Below, piece by piece: positions 1 to 9,213 of a DNA stretch of 64,000 nt (positions within the stretch are counted from its first letter, which is position 1; the number at the start of each line of letters is the position of its first letter). A program made the position numbers and the translations under genes. Source of the DNA: Myxococcus xanthus (lineage in GTDB: Bacteria > Myxococcota > Myxococcia > Myxococcales > Myxococcaceae); assembly GCF_900106535.1 (NCBI RefSeq), contig NZ_FNOH01000002.1, positions 558,001 to 622,000 of the forward strand, in the 5' to 3' direction. The notes under the pieces were generated by a model. The model ran no database searches. It had not been told where the DNA came from and saw only the letters and a list, made by a program, of their open reading frames with translations.

Positions 1-1736
1 GTGAGCGCGGCCACGGGGCGGCCATTCTCATCCCAGCCCTTCACCTGCCCCGGGTTGAGGCGGAGGGTGAAGGTGGCGTCCGGATAACCGGAGGTGCCGT
101 ACACCGCGAGGTGCGCCTTGGCGATGCGCTCGCCATTGCGCTTGAGCACCGCCTCCACGGTGTCCTCGTAGCGCTTGCGCGCGGCGCGGGCCTCCGCGTC
201 CACCTTGCGCGCGAAGAGAATCATCGGGTCCTTGGAGGCCTCCACCGCCGCCTTGCCGCCCTTGAGCAGCGCGGCGCGCACCTTCACGTCCCGCAGCTTC
301 GTGCCACGCACCAGGGTGCGCGCCAGGTCGGCGGGCGCCTCGCGTCCGAGCACCTGCTGGACAAAGGGGTCATCCGCGCCCAGCGTCTCGCGCACGCGGG
401 TGAGGCCGAAGGTCAGCAGCGCCTGGTCCAGCTCGGGCGTCACCGGCGCGTCGCGCAGGAGCTGCTGCTCCAGCGTGGGGAGCTGGGACTGGGTGTACTC
501 GCGCAGCCGCTCCGCGTTGGGCCGCTCCTTCTCCTCGGCCACGCGCACCAGGTGCCGGGCCATGCGGAAGAGTTCGGAGGGATAGGCGTCCCCGGCCTCC
601 TTCATGCGGTAGTCGGGCAGCATGCGGCGGTACGCATCCAACGCCTGGGTGATTTCATCCCACGCGCCGTCGGTGGCGGCCTTCACCTGCGCGTTGGCGT
701 CCACCTTCTGGCGCAGCGCCGCCTCGTCCTGACGCTTGCCGGCCAGCAGCGCCGGGTCCGCCAGCGACTGGTGCCGCCCGCGCAGCGCCTTCAGGCCGTT
801 CTCCACGCCGCGAAGCATGGAGCGCGTGGTGCGGTAGCGCTCCGCCGAACCCCCGGCGTACTCGCGCAACATGCCGCGCAGCTCGGCGAGCTGGAGCAAC
901 GTGTACGGCAGGTTGACATCGCGCTGGAACTCCAGCTCGGCGACGGTCGCCTTGCGCTCGGTGCCACCCGGGTGGCCGGAGACGAAGACGAGGTCACCCT
1001 CCTTCGCGCCCTGCTTCGCCCACGGCAGGAAGTGCGGGCTCTTCGCGGGCGCATTGTCCTGCCACACACGCAGGAAGGCCGCGTCGAAGCCGAAGCGCGG
1101 GAAGTTGAAGTTGTCCGGGTCACCGCCAAAGGCGGCCATGGAGAACTCGGGCGCGAAGACGAGCCGCACGTCCTGGAAGCGACGGTACTTGTACAGGTGA
1201 TACTTGCCGCCGTTGAAGAGCGTCACCACGTCACAGCGCACGTCTCCGGACGTGGCGCAGGCGGCCTCCACCGCGGCCGTCTCCTTCTTCAACGCGGTGT
1301 TGAAGGCCGCGCCGGTGAGGCCCTTCGTCGCCGCGTTCATCTTCGCGGTGACGTCCGTCATCTCCACCAACTGGTTGGCCTCCACCTTCGGACAGCGCAG
1401 CTCCTGCGCGGCGCTCGACGCGTAGAAGCCCTTGGCCAGCAGGTCCTTCTTCGGCGAGGACAGGTCCTCGATGCAGCCGCGGATGCAGTGGTGATTGGTC
1501 ATCACCAGGCCCTCTGGCGACACGAAGCTGGCGGAGCAGCCGCCGGCCAGTCGCACCGAGCCGAGCCGGACGTGGTCCAGCCACGCCTGCGTGGGCGTGA
1601 AGCCGTAGGCCTTGTTCACCGTGTCGGAGGGAAAGGCGTCATAGGTCCACATTCCCTCGTCCGCCGAGGCGGGGAGGGACAGGAGCAGGCCGAGTGCGAG
1701 CAGTCTGCGATCCACGTGCGGGCGTCCTTCTGTCAT
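1..1736 (-). CDS. S46 family dipeptidyl-peptidase (partial, C terminus outside window)
   Basis: Reading the minus strand from ATG at 1736 gives 578 residues and the frame is still open at base 1, so the C terminus is missing. Residues 1-25 form a signal peptide ending near Ala-Ser-Ala, so the protein is exported. A GLVMTNHHC motif at about 77-84 is the His box of family S46 (DPP7/DPP11-like serine exopeptidases that remove dipeptides in the periplasm). The segment FPRFGFDAAF around 213-220 holds the expected catalytic Asp (D218). The catalytic Ser of this family lies near the C terminus and is outside the window, so activity cannot be confirmed. These chymotrypsin-fold enzymes serve peptide nutrition, which fits a predatory bacterium. 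Upstream lies a divergent esterase gene 113 bp away. The family call is confident. Confidence 0.93.
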   Translation of the reverse strand, partial: MTEGRPHVDRRLLALGLLLSLPASADEGMWTYDAFPSDTVNKAYGFTPTQAWLDHVRLGSVRLAGGCSASFVSPEGLVMTNHHCIRGCIEDLSSPKKDLLAKGFYASSAAQELRCPKVEANQLVEMTDVTAKMNAATKGLTGAAFNTALKKETAAVEAACATSGDVRCDVVTLFNGGKYHLYKYRRFQDVRLVFAPEFSMAAFGGDPDNFNFPRFGFDAAFLRVWQDNAPAKSPHFLPWAKQGAKEGDLVFVSGHPGGTERKATVAELEFQRDVNLPYTLLQLAELRGMLREYAGGSAERYRTTRSMLRGVENGLKALRGRHQSLADPALLAGKRQDEAALRQKVDANAQVKAATDGAWDEITQALDAYRRMLPDYRMKEAGDAYPSELFRMARHLVRVAEEKERPNAERLREYTQSQLPTLEQQLLRDAPVTPELDQALLTFGLTRVRETLGADDPFVQQVLGREAPADLARTLVRGTKLRDVKVRAALLKGGKAAVEASKDPMILFARKVDAEARAARKRYEDTVEAVLKRNGERIAKAHLAVYGTSGYPDATFTLRLNPGQVKGWDENGRPVAAL

Positions 1737-1849
1737 GACTGGGAGTGGGGGTTGCCGGTTCTGGACTTGACGGCCGGCGCGCGTCAACCCCCGAGCGGAG
1801 GATGCATTCCCCACGGGTATCATGCGCCGCGTCAGATATGCTGGAGGCA

Positions 1850-3004
1850 ATGCCAGGCAAGCATCGCGTCTACCTCGTCCCCGGTTTCTTCGGCTTCATC
1901 AACCTGGGCGAGCTCATCTACTTCGGCCACGCCCTGGACTATCTGAAGGACGAGCTGGCCCGCAGGCAGGTGGAGGCGGAGGTCATCATCGTCCTCTCCC
2001 ACCCCACGGCCTCCATCCGCACGCGCACCGCGGACCTGCTGAAGGCCGTGCAGGAGACGGCGTCCGGAGACGACGGCCCCATCCACCTCATCGGCCACTC
2101 GACGGGCGGGCTGGACTCGCGCCTGTTCGTCAGCCCCGGCGCGCAGGTGGCGGAGGGCGTGGACCTGGAGCCCTTCGCCAGGCGCGTGCGCACCGTGACG
2201 TCCGTGTCCACCCCGCACGCAGGCACGCCGCTGGCCACGTTCTTCATGGGCCTTTTCGGACAGCGCATCCTCAAGCTGCTGTCGCTCTTCACCGTCTACG
2301 TGCTGCGCTTCGGCAGGCTGCCGCTGCGCGTGGTGTTCCGCTTCGGCCACCTGCTGGCGCGGGCGGATGACCAGCTCGGGTGGAAGCCCACGCTGCTGGA
2401 CCAGCTCTATGATCAGCTCCTGGGGGACTTCTCCTCGGAGCGCCGTGACGCGGTGTCGAAGTTCCTCAGCGACGTGGGCAACGACACCTCGCTGATTCCA
2501 CAGCTCACGCCGGAGGGCATCGACCTGTTCAACGCCAGCACGCTGGACCGGCCCGGCGTGCGGTATGGCTCGGTGGTGACGCAGGCGCGGCCGCCATCGC
2601 TGCGCACGCGCATGGCGGCGGGGCTGGACCCCTACGCACAGCTCACGCACACCATCTACGCGCTGATGTACGGGCAGACGCAGCGGATGCCGCTCACGGC
2701 GCTGCCGCTGCACACGCCCGCGCAGACGGCGGCGCTGGTGCAGGCCTATGGCGCGATGCCCGGGCCCACGGCGTGTGACGGCATCGTCCCCACACGCTCG
2801 CAGGTGTATGGCCGGGTACTGGCCGCGGTGCGTGCGGACCACCTGGATGCGATTGGCCACTTCGACCAGCCCGCGCACCAACCGCCGCACGTGGACTGGC
2901 TCATCTCCGGCTCTGGTTTTCGCAGGCCCCAGTTCGAGTCGACGTGGAAGAGCATCGTCGACTTCATGCTGGAGGACGAGCGCCCCGGCATCACGGGGTC
3001 GTGA
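1850..3004 (+). CDS. Alpha/beta-hydrolase, lipase-like esterase
   Basis: 384 aa. The frame is open from 1745, but ATG 1850 is preferred because it follows a GGAGG-like site (ctggaggca) and begins directly at the hydrolase core. The strand MPGKHRVYLVPGFFGF carries an oxyanion-type PGFFGF loop. GHSTGG at 82-87 is the nucleophile elbow of lipases, with S84 as the likely catalytic Ser. Later acidic and His candidates (for example DGIVPT and HLDAIGHFD near the C terminus) fit the remainder of a Ser-Asp-His triad. No signal peptide is visible, so it is probably cytoplasmic or membrane-associated. The substrate is unknown; lipid esters or triglycerides are a guess from the motif. It is convergent with the TonB-like gene downstream, with a 30-bp gap. 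Confidence 0.8.
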   Translation: MPGKHRVYLVPGFFGFINLGELIYFGHALDYLKDELARRQVEAEVIIVLSHPTASIRTRTADLLKAVQETASGDDGPIHLIGHSTGGLDSRLFVSPGAQVAEGVDLEPFARRVRTVTSVSTPHAGTPLATFFMGLFGQRILKLLSLFTVYVLRFGRLPLRVVFRFGHLLARADDQLGWKPTLLDQLYDQLLGDFSSERRDAVSKFLSDVGNDTSLIPQLTPEGIDLFNASTLDRPGVRYGSVVTQARPPSLRTRMAAGLDPYAQLTHTIYALMYGQTQRMPLTALPLHTPAQTAALVQAYGAMPGPTACDGIVPTRSQVYGRVLAAVRADHLDAIGHFDQPAHQPPHVDWLISGSGFRRPQFESTWKSIVDFMLEDERPGITGS

Positions 3005-3034
3005 CGACCTCGAAGACCTCCGCGGCCGGCAGGG

Positions 3035-4168
3035 TCAGTAGACGCCCATCAGGTGAATCTGCACGCGCGGATTCCCAAGGTATTCCTCCAGCCGCCATCG
3101 GCTGCGCATGCCGTCATCACGGATGCCCAGGCCGCCTCCGGGCTTCGGCGCCTCCGCGCTGGCGAGCGCATCCCGGAGCTGGGACACGGCCCAGGAGTCG
3201 AATTTCGGGTCGCCGGAGCCTTCGAGCACCTTGAGGTCGAGCAGCTTCCCGTCGCGCGCCTGCCAGACCTCGACGATGGCCGCGAGCGCGAGCACCGGCG
3301 TGGTGACGTCCACCATGTACATGTTGGCCGCGCGTCCAGCCTCGACAGCCGCTTGCATGCGATTGCGCTGCTCCAACCGGTGGTCCCGGGGCTCGGCGGC
3401 GATGGGAGTGCCTGTCTTTCCGAAGCGCGCAATGGCATCCACCTGCTCGCGCTTCATTCGTGAGCCCAACACCTTCAGGTCTGGAGGTGGCGGGTTCACC
3501 AACTGCTTCGCGAAGCCTTCCCGCAACTTCGCGAAGTAGGGATGCGTGGCGCCGCTCGACGCGCGTGCCGTGGCGGCGGCGTCCTGGGCCCAGCCGTCCA
3601 CACGCACCCGGGCTTCCTCGGCCTGCCGGGCCGCCAGCGCCTTCGAGTCTGGGCCTTCGCCAGGGCGGAGCGTCCGTCCCGTCGAAGGGGGGCCGCCGCG
3701 CAGCATGCCGCCCCCCAGAAGGCCCTGTGACTCCAGGTTGGGACGCTGCTGTGGCTGAGGAACGTCGCGAGGGACGTCTTGCGCCAGGGCTGGCGGCGGC
3801 TCGCCGGAGCCAGTTGGGGCGACCTCGGGCGGAGGTTCCTCGGATGCGTCGGGGGCCTCCGTCGTGGTGGGGCGCGGACGCTCCGCGTGCCGAGGCGGGT
3901 CCTCCTTCTTCGAAGGCGGGCGCGGGGGCGCTTCGTCAGGAGGCGGCTGGCGGGGCTCCGGCGCTGGCGGCTCGGGAGGAGGCGTCACGTCCTGGTAGAC
4001 GACCTCCATCTCGACGGCACGTGGTTCCACGCGGCGCTGGCGGTCGTTGGGCTCGCTGCCTGACAGCGCCACGAAGAGCGCGACGTGCAGGAGCCCCGAC
4101 ACCAGGAGCATGAAAATCAGTTGAGCGCGCCGCGACACGGCGGACAGCTTGCCTCGACGCGTCGCCAC
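3035..4168 (-). CDS. TonB-like inner-membrane protein with proline-rich spacer
   Basis: 377 aa, GTG start at 4168. A single N-terminal membrane helix (about residues 17-36) follows a basic tail. A long Pro/Glu-rich stretch (about 55-150) could span the periplasm, and a C-terminal region of about 100 residues has TonB C-domain character (conserved strand pattern around LALAAIVEVWQARDGKLLDL and the FDSWAVSQL helix). The architecture matches energy-transducer TonB or TonB-like periplasmic proteins of myxobacteria. No exbB/exbD is adjacent, unlike the complete Ton system at 52.4-54.3 kb, so it would have to borrow a motor or serve another role. The C domain is more divergent than the TonB at 52368-53168, and an AgmX-like role is possible. 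Confidence 0.7.
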   Translation of the reverse strand: MATRRGKLSAVSRRAQLIFMLLVSGLLHVALFVALSGSEPNDRQRRVEPRAVEMEVVYQDVTPPPEPPAPEPRQPPPDEAPPRPPSKKEDPPRHAERPRPTTTEAPDASEEPPPEVAPTGSGEPPPALAQDVPRDVPQPQQRPNLESQGLLGGGMLRGGPPSTGRTLRPGEGPDSKALAARQAEEARVRVDGWAQDAAATARASSGATHPYFAKLREGFAKQLVNPPPPDLKVLGSRMKREQVDAIARFGKTGTPIAAEPRDHRLEQRNRMQAAVEAGRAANMYMVDVTTPVLALAAIVEVWQARDGKLLDLKVLEGSGDPKFDSWAVSQLRDALASAEAPKPGGGLGIRDDGMRSRWRLEEYLGNPRVQIHLMGVY

Positions 4169-4309
4169 AGTGAAGCAGCCCCTTTTGACGGGTGCCCGGA
4201 GCTGACTCCTGCCTGCCAGCTACTCGCCTTCACCTCCCCGCAACGCTGGCGGTCCCGAACTTCAGTGCCGCCGCCTGGCCCCAGCGCAAGGGGGCAACCC
4301 TAAGCCGCC

Positions 4310-4801
4310 TCAGGCCTTCTTCAGCACCGCCAGGAAGCGGGCATCCGCGATGTGCGTCCCCTCGAAGTCCTCCAGCCGAACGGGAATCCACTCACGGGCC
4401 TTGTCCCCCTTCTGCCGGAGCGCGGCGTCCAGGGTGTTGAACACCTCGGGAGGCGGCTCACAGATGGCGCGCACGCCGCCCTTGGCCTTCGCGTGGAAGG
4501 ACACCTGCAACTCATTCACGAGCGCCAGGTAACGGCCCGGCGGGAAGCGGCGGAAGAGCCACACGCCCATGGTCAGTTCCATCACCGTCACCTGCACGCC
4601 CAGGTACACGCTGCCCACGTGGTTGCGCGTGCGCCGCTTCAGCGGCACGGACACCTGGGCCCGAGCATCCGATGCGTCCTCCACCCGGACGCCCATCACC
4701 GAGGACAGCGGGATGATGTTCTTCACCGCCACCGTCAGCAGCGCATTCGCCGCGCTGGGAGATACCTGGCGCAGCCGTTCCACGAGGTCGAGAGCAAGCA
4801 T
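4310..4801 (-). CDS. Hotdog-fold protein, PaaI/DUF4442-like thioesterase
   Basis: 163 aa. The frame extends upstream to 5044, but ATG 4801 is preferred because the extension overlaps the divergent dps promoter and coding region and has no protein-like character. The central segment, an Asn-His-Val-Gly-Ser-Val-Tyr-Leu-Gly core followed by VTVMELTMGVWLF, is typical of the DUF4442 branch of hotdog acyl-CoA thioesterases, where the NHVG segment begins the central helix. No signal peptide is seen, so it should be cytoplasmic. Substrate is unknown; acyl-CoA hydrolysis is inferred from fold. It is divergent from dps with 118 bp between the starts. Confidence 0.72.
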   Translation of the reverse strand: MLALDLVERLRQVSPSAANALLTVAVKNIIPLSSVMGVRVEDASDARAQVSVPLKRRTRNHVGSVYLGVQVTVMELTMGVWLFRRFPPGRYLALVNELQVSFHAKAKGGVRAICEPPPEVFNTLDAALRQKGDKAREWIPVRLEDFEGTHIADARFLAVLKKA

Positions 4802-4866
4802 GGTCCGCCCATCATACCGACCGTGAGCCCGCCCGCCTGCCCCCCAGGTGCCACGCACGGGCTGGC

Positions 4867-4895
4867 ATTCCCGGCAGGAATCCCCACCTTGGAAT
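4867..4895. promoter_or_regulatory. Possible operator upstream of dps
   Basis: In the 118-bp divergent gap between the thioesterase and dps, the inverted repeat ATTCC-N5-GGAAT occupies 4867-4881, and a third copy of GGAAT lies at 4891-4895. Such spaced half-sites just upstream of the dps Shine-Dalgarno could bind a regulator. No regulator is identified and short repeats are common, so this is tentative. Confidence 0.25.
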
Positions 4896-4919
4896 GACCT
4901 TCTGGAGGAACCGCGCACC

Positions 4920-5471
4920 ATGAACTTTCCAAGCCATGTGAATCTCCCCACCGATGCACGTGAGGAGCTCATCGATTCGCTCAATACCCTGCTGGCCGAC
5001 GCCATCGACCTGCATTGGCAAATCAAACAAGCGCACTGGAACATCCGCGGCCGGCACTTCTACAGCCGCCACGAGCTGTTCGACGACCTGGCCAAGCACG
5101 TCCGCAAGCAGGCCGACGAGTTCGCCGAGCGCGCGGGCACGCTGGGCGGCTACGCCGAGGGCACCATCCGGCTGGCGGCCAAGAACAGCGAGCTGCCCGA
5201 ATACGACCTGAAGGCCGTGGACGGTGACGACCACCTCAAGGCCCTGGTGGACCGCTTCGCCCGCTACGGGGCCAGCATCCGCAACGGCATCCACCGCTCC
5301 GACGAGCTGAACGACCCCGTCACCTCCGACCTGCTCACCCAGACGCTGGGCGAGGTCGAACTGGACCTGTGGTTCCTGGAGAGCCACCTGCACGGCGAGC
5401 CCCGCGCGGGGGCGCGCCGCGGAGGGGACGTCCGGCCCCAGGACACCACCACCAGCCCCTCCAACGCCTGA
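4920..5471 (+). CDS. dps: Dps-family DNA starvation/ferritin-like protein
   Basis: 183 aa. ATG 4920 has a strong AGGAGG-type site (tctggaggaa) and begins at the conserved protein start. The ferroxidase signature is complete: a DLHWQIKQAHWNIRG helix and, about 20 residues on, HELFDDLAKHVRKQADEFAERA followed by LGG. These are the His, Asp and Glu ligands used by Dps across the dimer interface. Dps dodecamers oxidise and store iron with hydrogen peroxide and coat DNA in stationary phase. The C-terminal tail of about 25 residues is rich in Arg, Gly, Thr and Ser and might help DNA binding; that is inference. The family match is clear. Confidence 0.93.
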   Translation: MNFPSHVNLPTDAREELIDSLNTLLADAIDLHWQIKQAHWNIRGRHFYSRHELFDDLAKHVRKQADEFAERAGTLGGYAEGTIRLAAKNSELPEYDLKAVDGDDHLKALVDRFARYGASIRNGIHRSDELNDPVTSDLLTQTLGEVELDLWFLESHLHGEPRAGARRGGDVRPQDTTTSPSNA

Positions 5472-5496
5472 ACGGAGCGTTGACCACCGGAAGGCC

Positions 5497-5528
5497 CCCG
5501 CGCGCCTGCTCAAGAGCAAGCGCGCGGG
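5497..5528 (+). terminator. Terminator-like hairpin after dps
   Basis: A 9-bp stem CCCGCGCGC (5497-5505) pairs perfectly with GCGCGCGGG (5520-5528) and contains a second 5-bp stem TGCTC/GAGCA with a two-base loop. It sits 25 bp after the dps stop and before the next gene. There is no T-run, so it may need a factor to terminate. Confidence 0.5.
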
Positions 5529-5576
5529 CGGACTCCAGCGTATAGAAGGCGTCCTTTCGCGACGGAGGACGCCTTT

Positions 5577-6437
5577 TTGACTTCACAGACGCGCATGGAT
5601 GGGAAGGTGTGCCTCATCACCGGGGCCACCGGCGGCATCGGCCTGGAGGCCGCCAAGGCGCTCGCGCGCATGGGCGCCACGGTGGTGCTGGTGGGCCGGG
5701 ACGCGGGCCGCACCGAGGCGGCCGTGGCCGCCGTGAAGGAGGCCGCCCCCAGCGCCCAGGTGGACTGGCTCCGCGCCGACCTCGCCTCCCTGAAGTCCGT
5801 GCGGGAGCTGGCGCAGACCTTCCGCTCCCGCTACCCGCGCCTGGACGTGCTGCTCAACAACGCGGGGCTCATCATCGACCGGCGGCAGGTGACGGAGGAC
5901 GGGCTGGAGGCCACCATGGCCACCAACCACTTCGCGCCCTTCCTCCTGACGAACCTGCTGCTGGACGTGATGAAGGCCACCGGCCCGGCCCGCATCATCA
6001 ACGTCTCGTCCGATGCCCACGCCGCGGGCAAGCTCGACTTCGATGACCTGCAGAGCGAGCGCGGCTTCATCGGCTTCCGCGTGTACGGCACGTCGAAGCT
6101 GGCCAACATCCTGTTCACCCGCGCGCTGGCGAAGCGGCTGGAGGGTACGCAGGTGACGACCAACGCCCTGCACCCCGGCGTGGTGCGCACGGGCTTCGGT
6201 CACAACACCCAGGGCTTCTTCCGCCACCTCGTCAAGCTGGGCGCGGCGTTCATGATTTCGGCGGAGAAGGGAGCGCGGACGTCCGTGTATCTGGCGTCCT
6301 CGCCCGAAGTGGAGGCAGTGTCCGGGCAGTACTTCTACAAATGCCGTCCGAAGAAGCCGTCCTCCGCCGCGCGGAACGACGCGCTCGCGGAGCGGCTCTG
6401 GCAGGTGAGCGAGCAGCTCACGGGAGTCAAGGGATGA
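5577..6437 (+). CDS. Short-chain dehydrogenase/reductase (retinol-dehydrogenase-like)
   Basis: 286 aa. TTG 5577 is chosen because GGAGG (5564-5568) lies 8 bases upstream; ATG 5595 is in frame but lacks a site. The Rossmann motif TGATGGIG is at residues 15-22, NNAG at 94-97, catalytic Ser near 144 and the Tyr-x-x-x-Lys pair at Y170/K174. The DxxxR-type segment after beta-2 and the long substrate loop resemble the RDH/WWOX group of NADP-dependent SDRs. The substrate cannot be inferred. The stop codon overlaps the start of the following GST gene as ATGA, so the two are probably co-translated. Confidence 0.88.
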   Translation: MTSQTRMDGKVCLITGATGGIGLEAAKALARMGATVVLVGRDAGRTEAAVAAVKEAAPSAQVDWLRADLASLKSVRELAQTFRSRYPRLDVLLNNAGLIIDRRQVTEDGLEATMATNHFAPFLLTNLLLDVMKATGPARIINVSSDAHAAGKLDFDDLQSERGFIGFRVYGTSKLANILFTRALAKRLEGTQVTTNALHPGVVRTGFGHNTQGFFRHLVKLGAAFMISAEKGARTSVYLASSPEVEAVSGQYFYKCRPKKPSSAARNDALAERLWQVSEQLTGVKG

Positions 6438-7060
6438 TCGACCTCTACACGTTCGCGACGCCCAACGGACAGAAGGTATCCATCGCCCTGGAGGAGCTGG
6501 GCCTCCAGTACAAGACGCATGTGGTGGACATCACCAAGGGCGAGCAGTTCAAGCCCGAGTTCCTGGACATCAACCCCAACAACAAGATTCCGGCCATCGT
6601 CGACCACGCGACGCAGGACCACCGTCCGCTCAAGGTCTTCGAGTCCGGCGCCATCCTCATCTACCTGGCGGAGAAGACGGGCCAGCTGCTGCCCTCCAAC
6701 CAGCGCGGCCGGGCGGAAGTGATGGAGTGGCTGATGTTCCAGATGGGCGGCGTGGGGCCCATGTTCGGCCAGCTCTACCACTTCGCCCGCTTCGCCCCCA
6801 AGAAGGTCCCCTACGGCATCGAGCGTTATCACGCCGAGTCCCGGCGGCTCGTCGGCGTGCTCGACGGGAAGCTGGGCTCCGGGGATTACGTCGCGGGCCG
6901 CTACTCCATCGCGGACATCGCGCTGTATCCCTGGGTGGCCGGCGCCCGCGCGAGCTTCCCCGAGCTGTTCCGGGGGAACAGCAACGTCGTGCAGTGGCTC
7001 CACCGCGTGGGCAGCCGGCCCGCCGTGGAGCGCGGCATGAAGGTCCCCCAGCTCAAGTAG
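6434..7060 (+). CDS. Glutathione S-transferase family protein (YfcG/YghU-like)
   Basis: 208 aa, starting at ATG 6434 inside the ATGA overlap with the SDR stop. The N-terminal thioredoxin-like domain begins [20 protein letters not shown]. The TPNG(Q)K loop is typical of Nu-class GSTs (E. coli YfcG/YghU), which bind glutathione disulfide and act as disulfide-bond reductases. [12 protein letters not shown] supplies the conserved GSH gamma-glutamate contact. The helical C-terminal domain contains the N-capping segment [12 protein letters not shown]. It is likely a cytoplasmic redox or detoxification enzyme. Coupling to the SDR suggests a shared substrate or stress response, which is inference. 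Confidence 0.88.
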   Translation: MIDLYTFATPNGQKVSIALEELGLQYKTHVVDITKGEQFKPEFLDINPNNKIPAIVDHATQDHRPLKVFESGAILIYLAEKTGQLLPSNQRGRAEVMEWLMFQMGGVGPMFGQLYHFARFAPKKVPYGIERYHAESRRLVGVLDGKLGSGDYVAGRYSIADIALYPWVAGARASFPELFRGNSNVVQWLHRVGSRPAVERGMKVPQLK

Positions 7061-7127
7061 TCCCACACAGCTTCCCGGAAGCGCGGTGGCTGGATGGCCG
7101 CCGCGCTTCCATGTGTTCTCCTCCGTC

Positions 7128-8594
7128 ATGGCCACGCTCGAACAACTCCGCTTCGACAACACCTATGCCCGCCTGCCCGCCGGGTTCGGCGCGCGCGTCC
7201 ACCCCAGTCCCTTTCCAGACGCGAAGCTGGTGAGCGTCAACCCTGCCGCCTTGAAGCTCCTGGACCTGACGCCCGAGGAGGCGCAGCGACCGGAGTTCGT
7301 TGCGGCGATGGGGGGCGCGAAGCCCCTGCCGGGGATGGAGCCCTTCGCCATGGTGTACGCGGGGCACCAGTTCGGCGTGTACGTGCCCCGGCTGGGCGAC
7401 GGCCGCGCCCTGCTGCTGGGCGAGGTCCGCGACGCCGCCGGGGCGAAGTGGGACCTGCACCTCAAGGGCGGCGGGCCCACGCCCTTCTCGCGCGGGGGTG
7501 ACGGACGCGCGGTGCTGCGCTCCACCATCCGCGAATACCTGTGCGGCGAGGCCATGCACGGCCTGGGCATCCCCACCACGCGGGGCCTGGGCATCCTCGG
7601 CAGCCAGGCCCCGGTGTACCGCGAGGCGGTGGAGACGGGCGCCATGCTGGTGCGCATGGCGCCCTCGCACGTGCGCTTCGGCACCTTCGAGTTCTTCCAC
7701 TACACCGAGCAGACCGAGCACGTGGCCACGCTGGCCGACCACGTCATCACCGAGCACTTCCCCCAACTCGCGGGCCAGGAAGGCCGCTACGCGCGCTTCT
7801 ACACGGAGGTGGTGGAGCGCACGGCGCGGCTGATTGCGCAGTGGCAGGCGGTGGGCTTCGCGCACGGGGTGATGAACACGGACAACATGTCCATCCTGGG
7901 CCTCACGCTGGACTACGGGCCCTTCGGCTTCCTGGACGACTTCGAGCCGGGCTTCATCTGCAATCACTCCGACGACCGGGGCCGCTACGCATTCGACCAG
8001 CAGCCGCGCATCGGCCTGTGGAACCTCGCGTGTCTGGGCGAAGCGCTGCTCACCCTCATCTCGGAGGATGAGGCCCGCGCCGCGCTGGCCACCTACCAGC
8101 CCGCCTACAACGCGCACTTCATGGACCGGATGCGCGCGAAGCTGGGCCTGCGGGAGACGCGCGACGAGGACCGCGAGCTGGTGAGCGACCTGTTCGCCCG
8201 CATGGCCGAAGCCCACGTGGACTACACGCGCTTCTTCCGCGCGCTGGGCCACTTCGCCTCGGCGGACGGCGCGGACACACGTCCCGTACGTGACATGTTC
8301 CCCGCCCCCGAGGGCTTCGATGCCTGGGCCGGGCGCTACCGGGCGCGGCTGGCCGCCGAGGGCAGCGTGGACGCAGAGCGCCACGCGCGCATGACGCGGG
8401 TGAACCCCAAGTACGTGCTGCGCAACTGGGTGGCGCAGGAGGCCATCTCCCGCGCGGAGGCCGGGGACTTCTCGCTCGTGGACCGGCTGCTCGGCGTGCT
8501 GTCGGACCCGTTCGCCGAACACCCCGACGCGGAGCCCTACGCGGCGGCGCCTCCCACCTGGGGCCGGCACCTGGCGGTGAGCTGCAGCTCCTGA
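7128..8594 (+). CDS. selO: SelO/YdiU protein adenylyltransferase
   Basis: 488 aa, the usual size for bacterial SelO. ATG 7128 opens the recognised N terminus (MATLEQLRFDNTYARLP). The pseudokinase core is well conserved: YAGHQFG, RLGDGRALLLGE, KGGGPTPFSRGGDGRAVLRS (ATP-binding region) and HGVMNTDNMSILGLTLDYGPF (metal-binding, equivalent to the catalytic loop). SelO transfers AMP rather than phosphate to Ser, Thr or Tyr of target proteins and takes part in the oxidative-stress response. The neighbouring GST and SDR genes are compatible with redox homeostasis. The bacterial form ends without selenocysteine; here the last residues are Ser-Cys-Ser-Ser. Confidence 0.95.
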   Translation: MATLEQLRFDNTYARLPAGFGARVHPSPFPDAKLVSVNPAALKLLDLTPEEAQRPEFVAAMGGAKPLPGMEPFAMVYAGHQFGVYVPRLGDGRALLLGEVRDAAGAKWDLHLKGGGPTPFSRGGDGRAVLRSTIREYLCGEAMHGLGIPTTRGLGILGSQAPVYREAVETGAMLVRMAPSHVRFGTFEFFHYTEQTEHVATLADHVITEHFPQLAGQEGRYARFYTEVVERTARLIAQWQAVGFAHGVMNTDNMSILGLTLDYGPFGFLDDFEPGFICNHSDDRGRYAFDQQPRIGLWNLACLGEALLTLISEDEARAALATYQPAYNAHFMDRMRAKLGLRETRDEDRELVSDLFARMAEAHVDYTRFFRALGHFASADGADTRPVRDMFPAPEGFDAWAGRYRARLAAEGSVDAERHARMTRVNPKYVLRNWVAQEAISRAEAGDFSLVDRLLGVLSDPFAEHPDAEPYAAAPPTWGRHLAVSCSS

Positions 8595-8682
8595 GGCCGC
8601 GCCACGGGCGAAGGTTGAAGAAGCGAAGATTCCGCCCGGCCACGGTTGCCGGAACACACGGCAGGCGCAACCTTTGCTGTCT

Positions 8683-9213
8683 ATGGTGACGGACCTCACC
8701 CGGTTGCCCCTGCGAGGAAAACAAGGCGCCTTTCACGTCATCGTCGAGTCTCCCCGAGGCTCCACGCTGAAGCTCAAGTACGACACGGCGCTCAAGGCCT
8801 TCAGCCTCTCACGGCCGCTTCCCAGGGGCCTGAGCTATCCCTTCGACTGGGGCTTCATCCCCTCCACCCAGGGGCCGGATGGGGACCCGCTGGATGCGAT
8901 GGTGTACTGGGACGACGCGAGCTTTCCTGGCGTGGTGCTGCCCTGCCATGCGCTCGGCGTGCTCCAGGTGGAGCAGAACACCGGTGACGGCGGACGCGAG
9001 CGCAATGACCGCATCCTCGCCGTTCCCATCACCCCGTCCCGCGCCGGACACCTGACGGACTATCAGCAACTGCCACAGCGCGAGCGAGAGGAGTTGGAGC
9101 ACTTCTTCCTCGCCGCCGTGCGCTTCGAGGACAAGGACGCGCGCATCCTGGGCTGGGAGGGGCCGGAGGGTGTCGAGCGGATGCTCCGCCAACACGGACG
9201 CACGGAGGAATAG
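8683..9213 (+). CDS. ppa: Inorganic pyrophosphatase, family I
   Basis: 176 aa from ATG 8683; a TTG at 8674 is an alternative start. Family I motifs are visible: an LPRGLSYPFDWGFIPST segment, the metal-binding DGDPLDAMV signature and the GRERNDRILAVP strand. The enzyme hydrolyses pyrophosphate to two phosphates in the cytoplasm. Several positions are diverged from the classical E. coli protein, so it may be a paralogue with a related phosphoanhydride substrate. The stop codon at 9211-9213 is directly followed by the ATG of the CHAD protein with no spacer. That pairing with a polyphosphate-binding domain suggests work on polyphosphate or pyrophosphate. Confidence 0.87.
   Translation: MVTDLTRLPLRGKQGAFHVIVESPRGSTLKLKYDTALKAFSLSRPLPRGLSYPFDWGFIPSTQGPDGDPLDAMVYWDDASFPGVVLPCHALGVLQVEQNTGDGGRERNDRILAVPITPSRAGHLTDYQQLPQREREELEHFFLAAVRFEDKDARILGWEGPEGVERMLRQHGRTEE

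Noticed and set aside
111-1946. 611-aa plus-strand open frame opposite the S46 peptidase
   Set aside because: Shadow of the minus-strand peptidase. GC-rich codon position 3 keeps antisense frames open; it has no domain, and the opposite strand shows clear S46 motifs.
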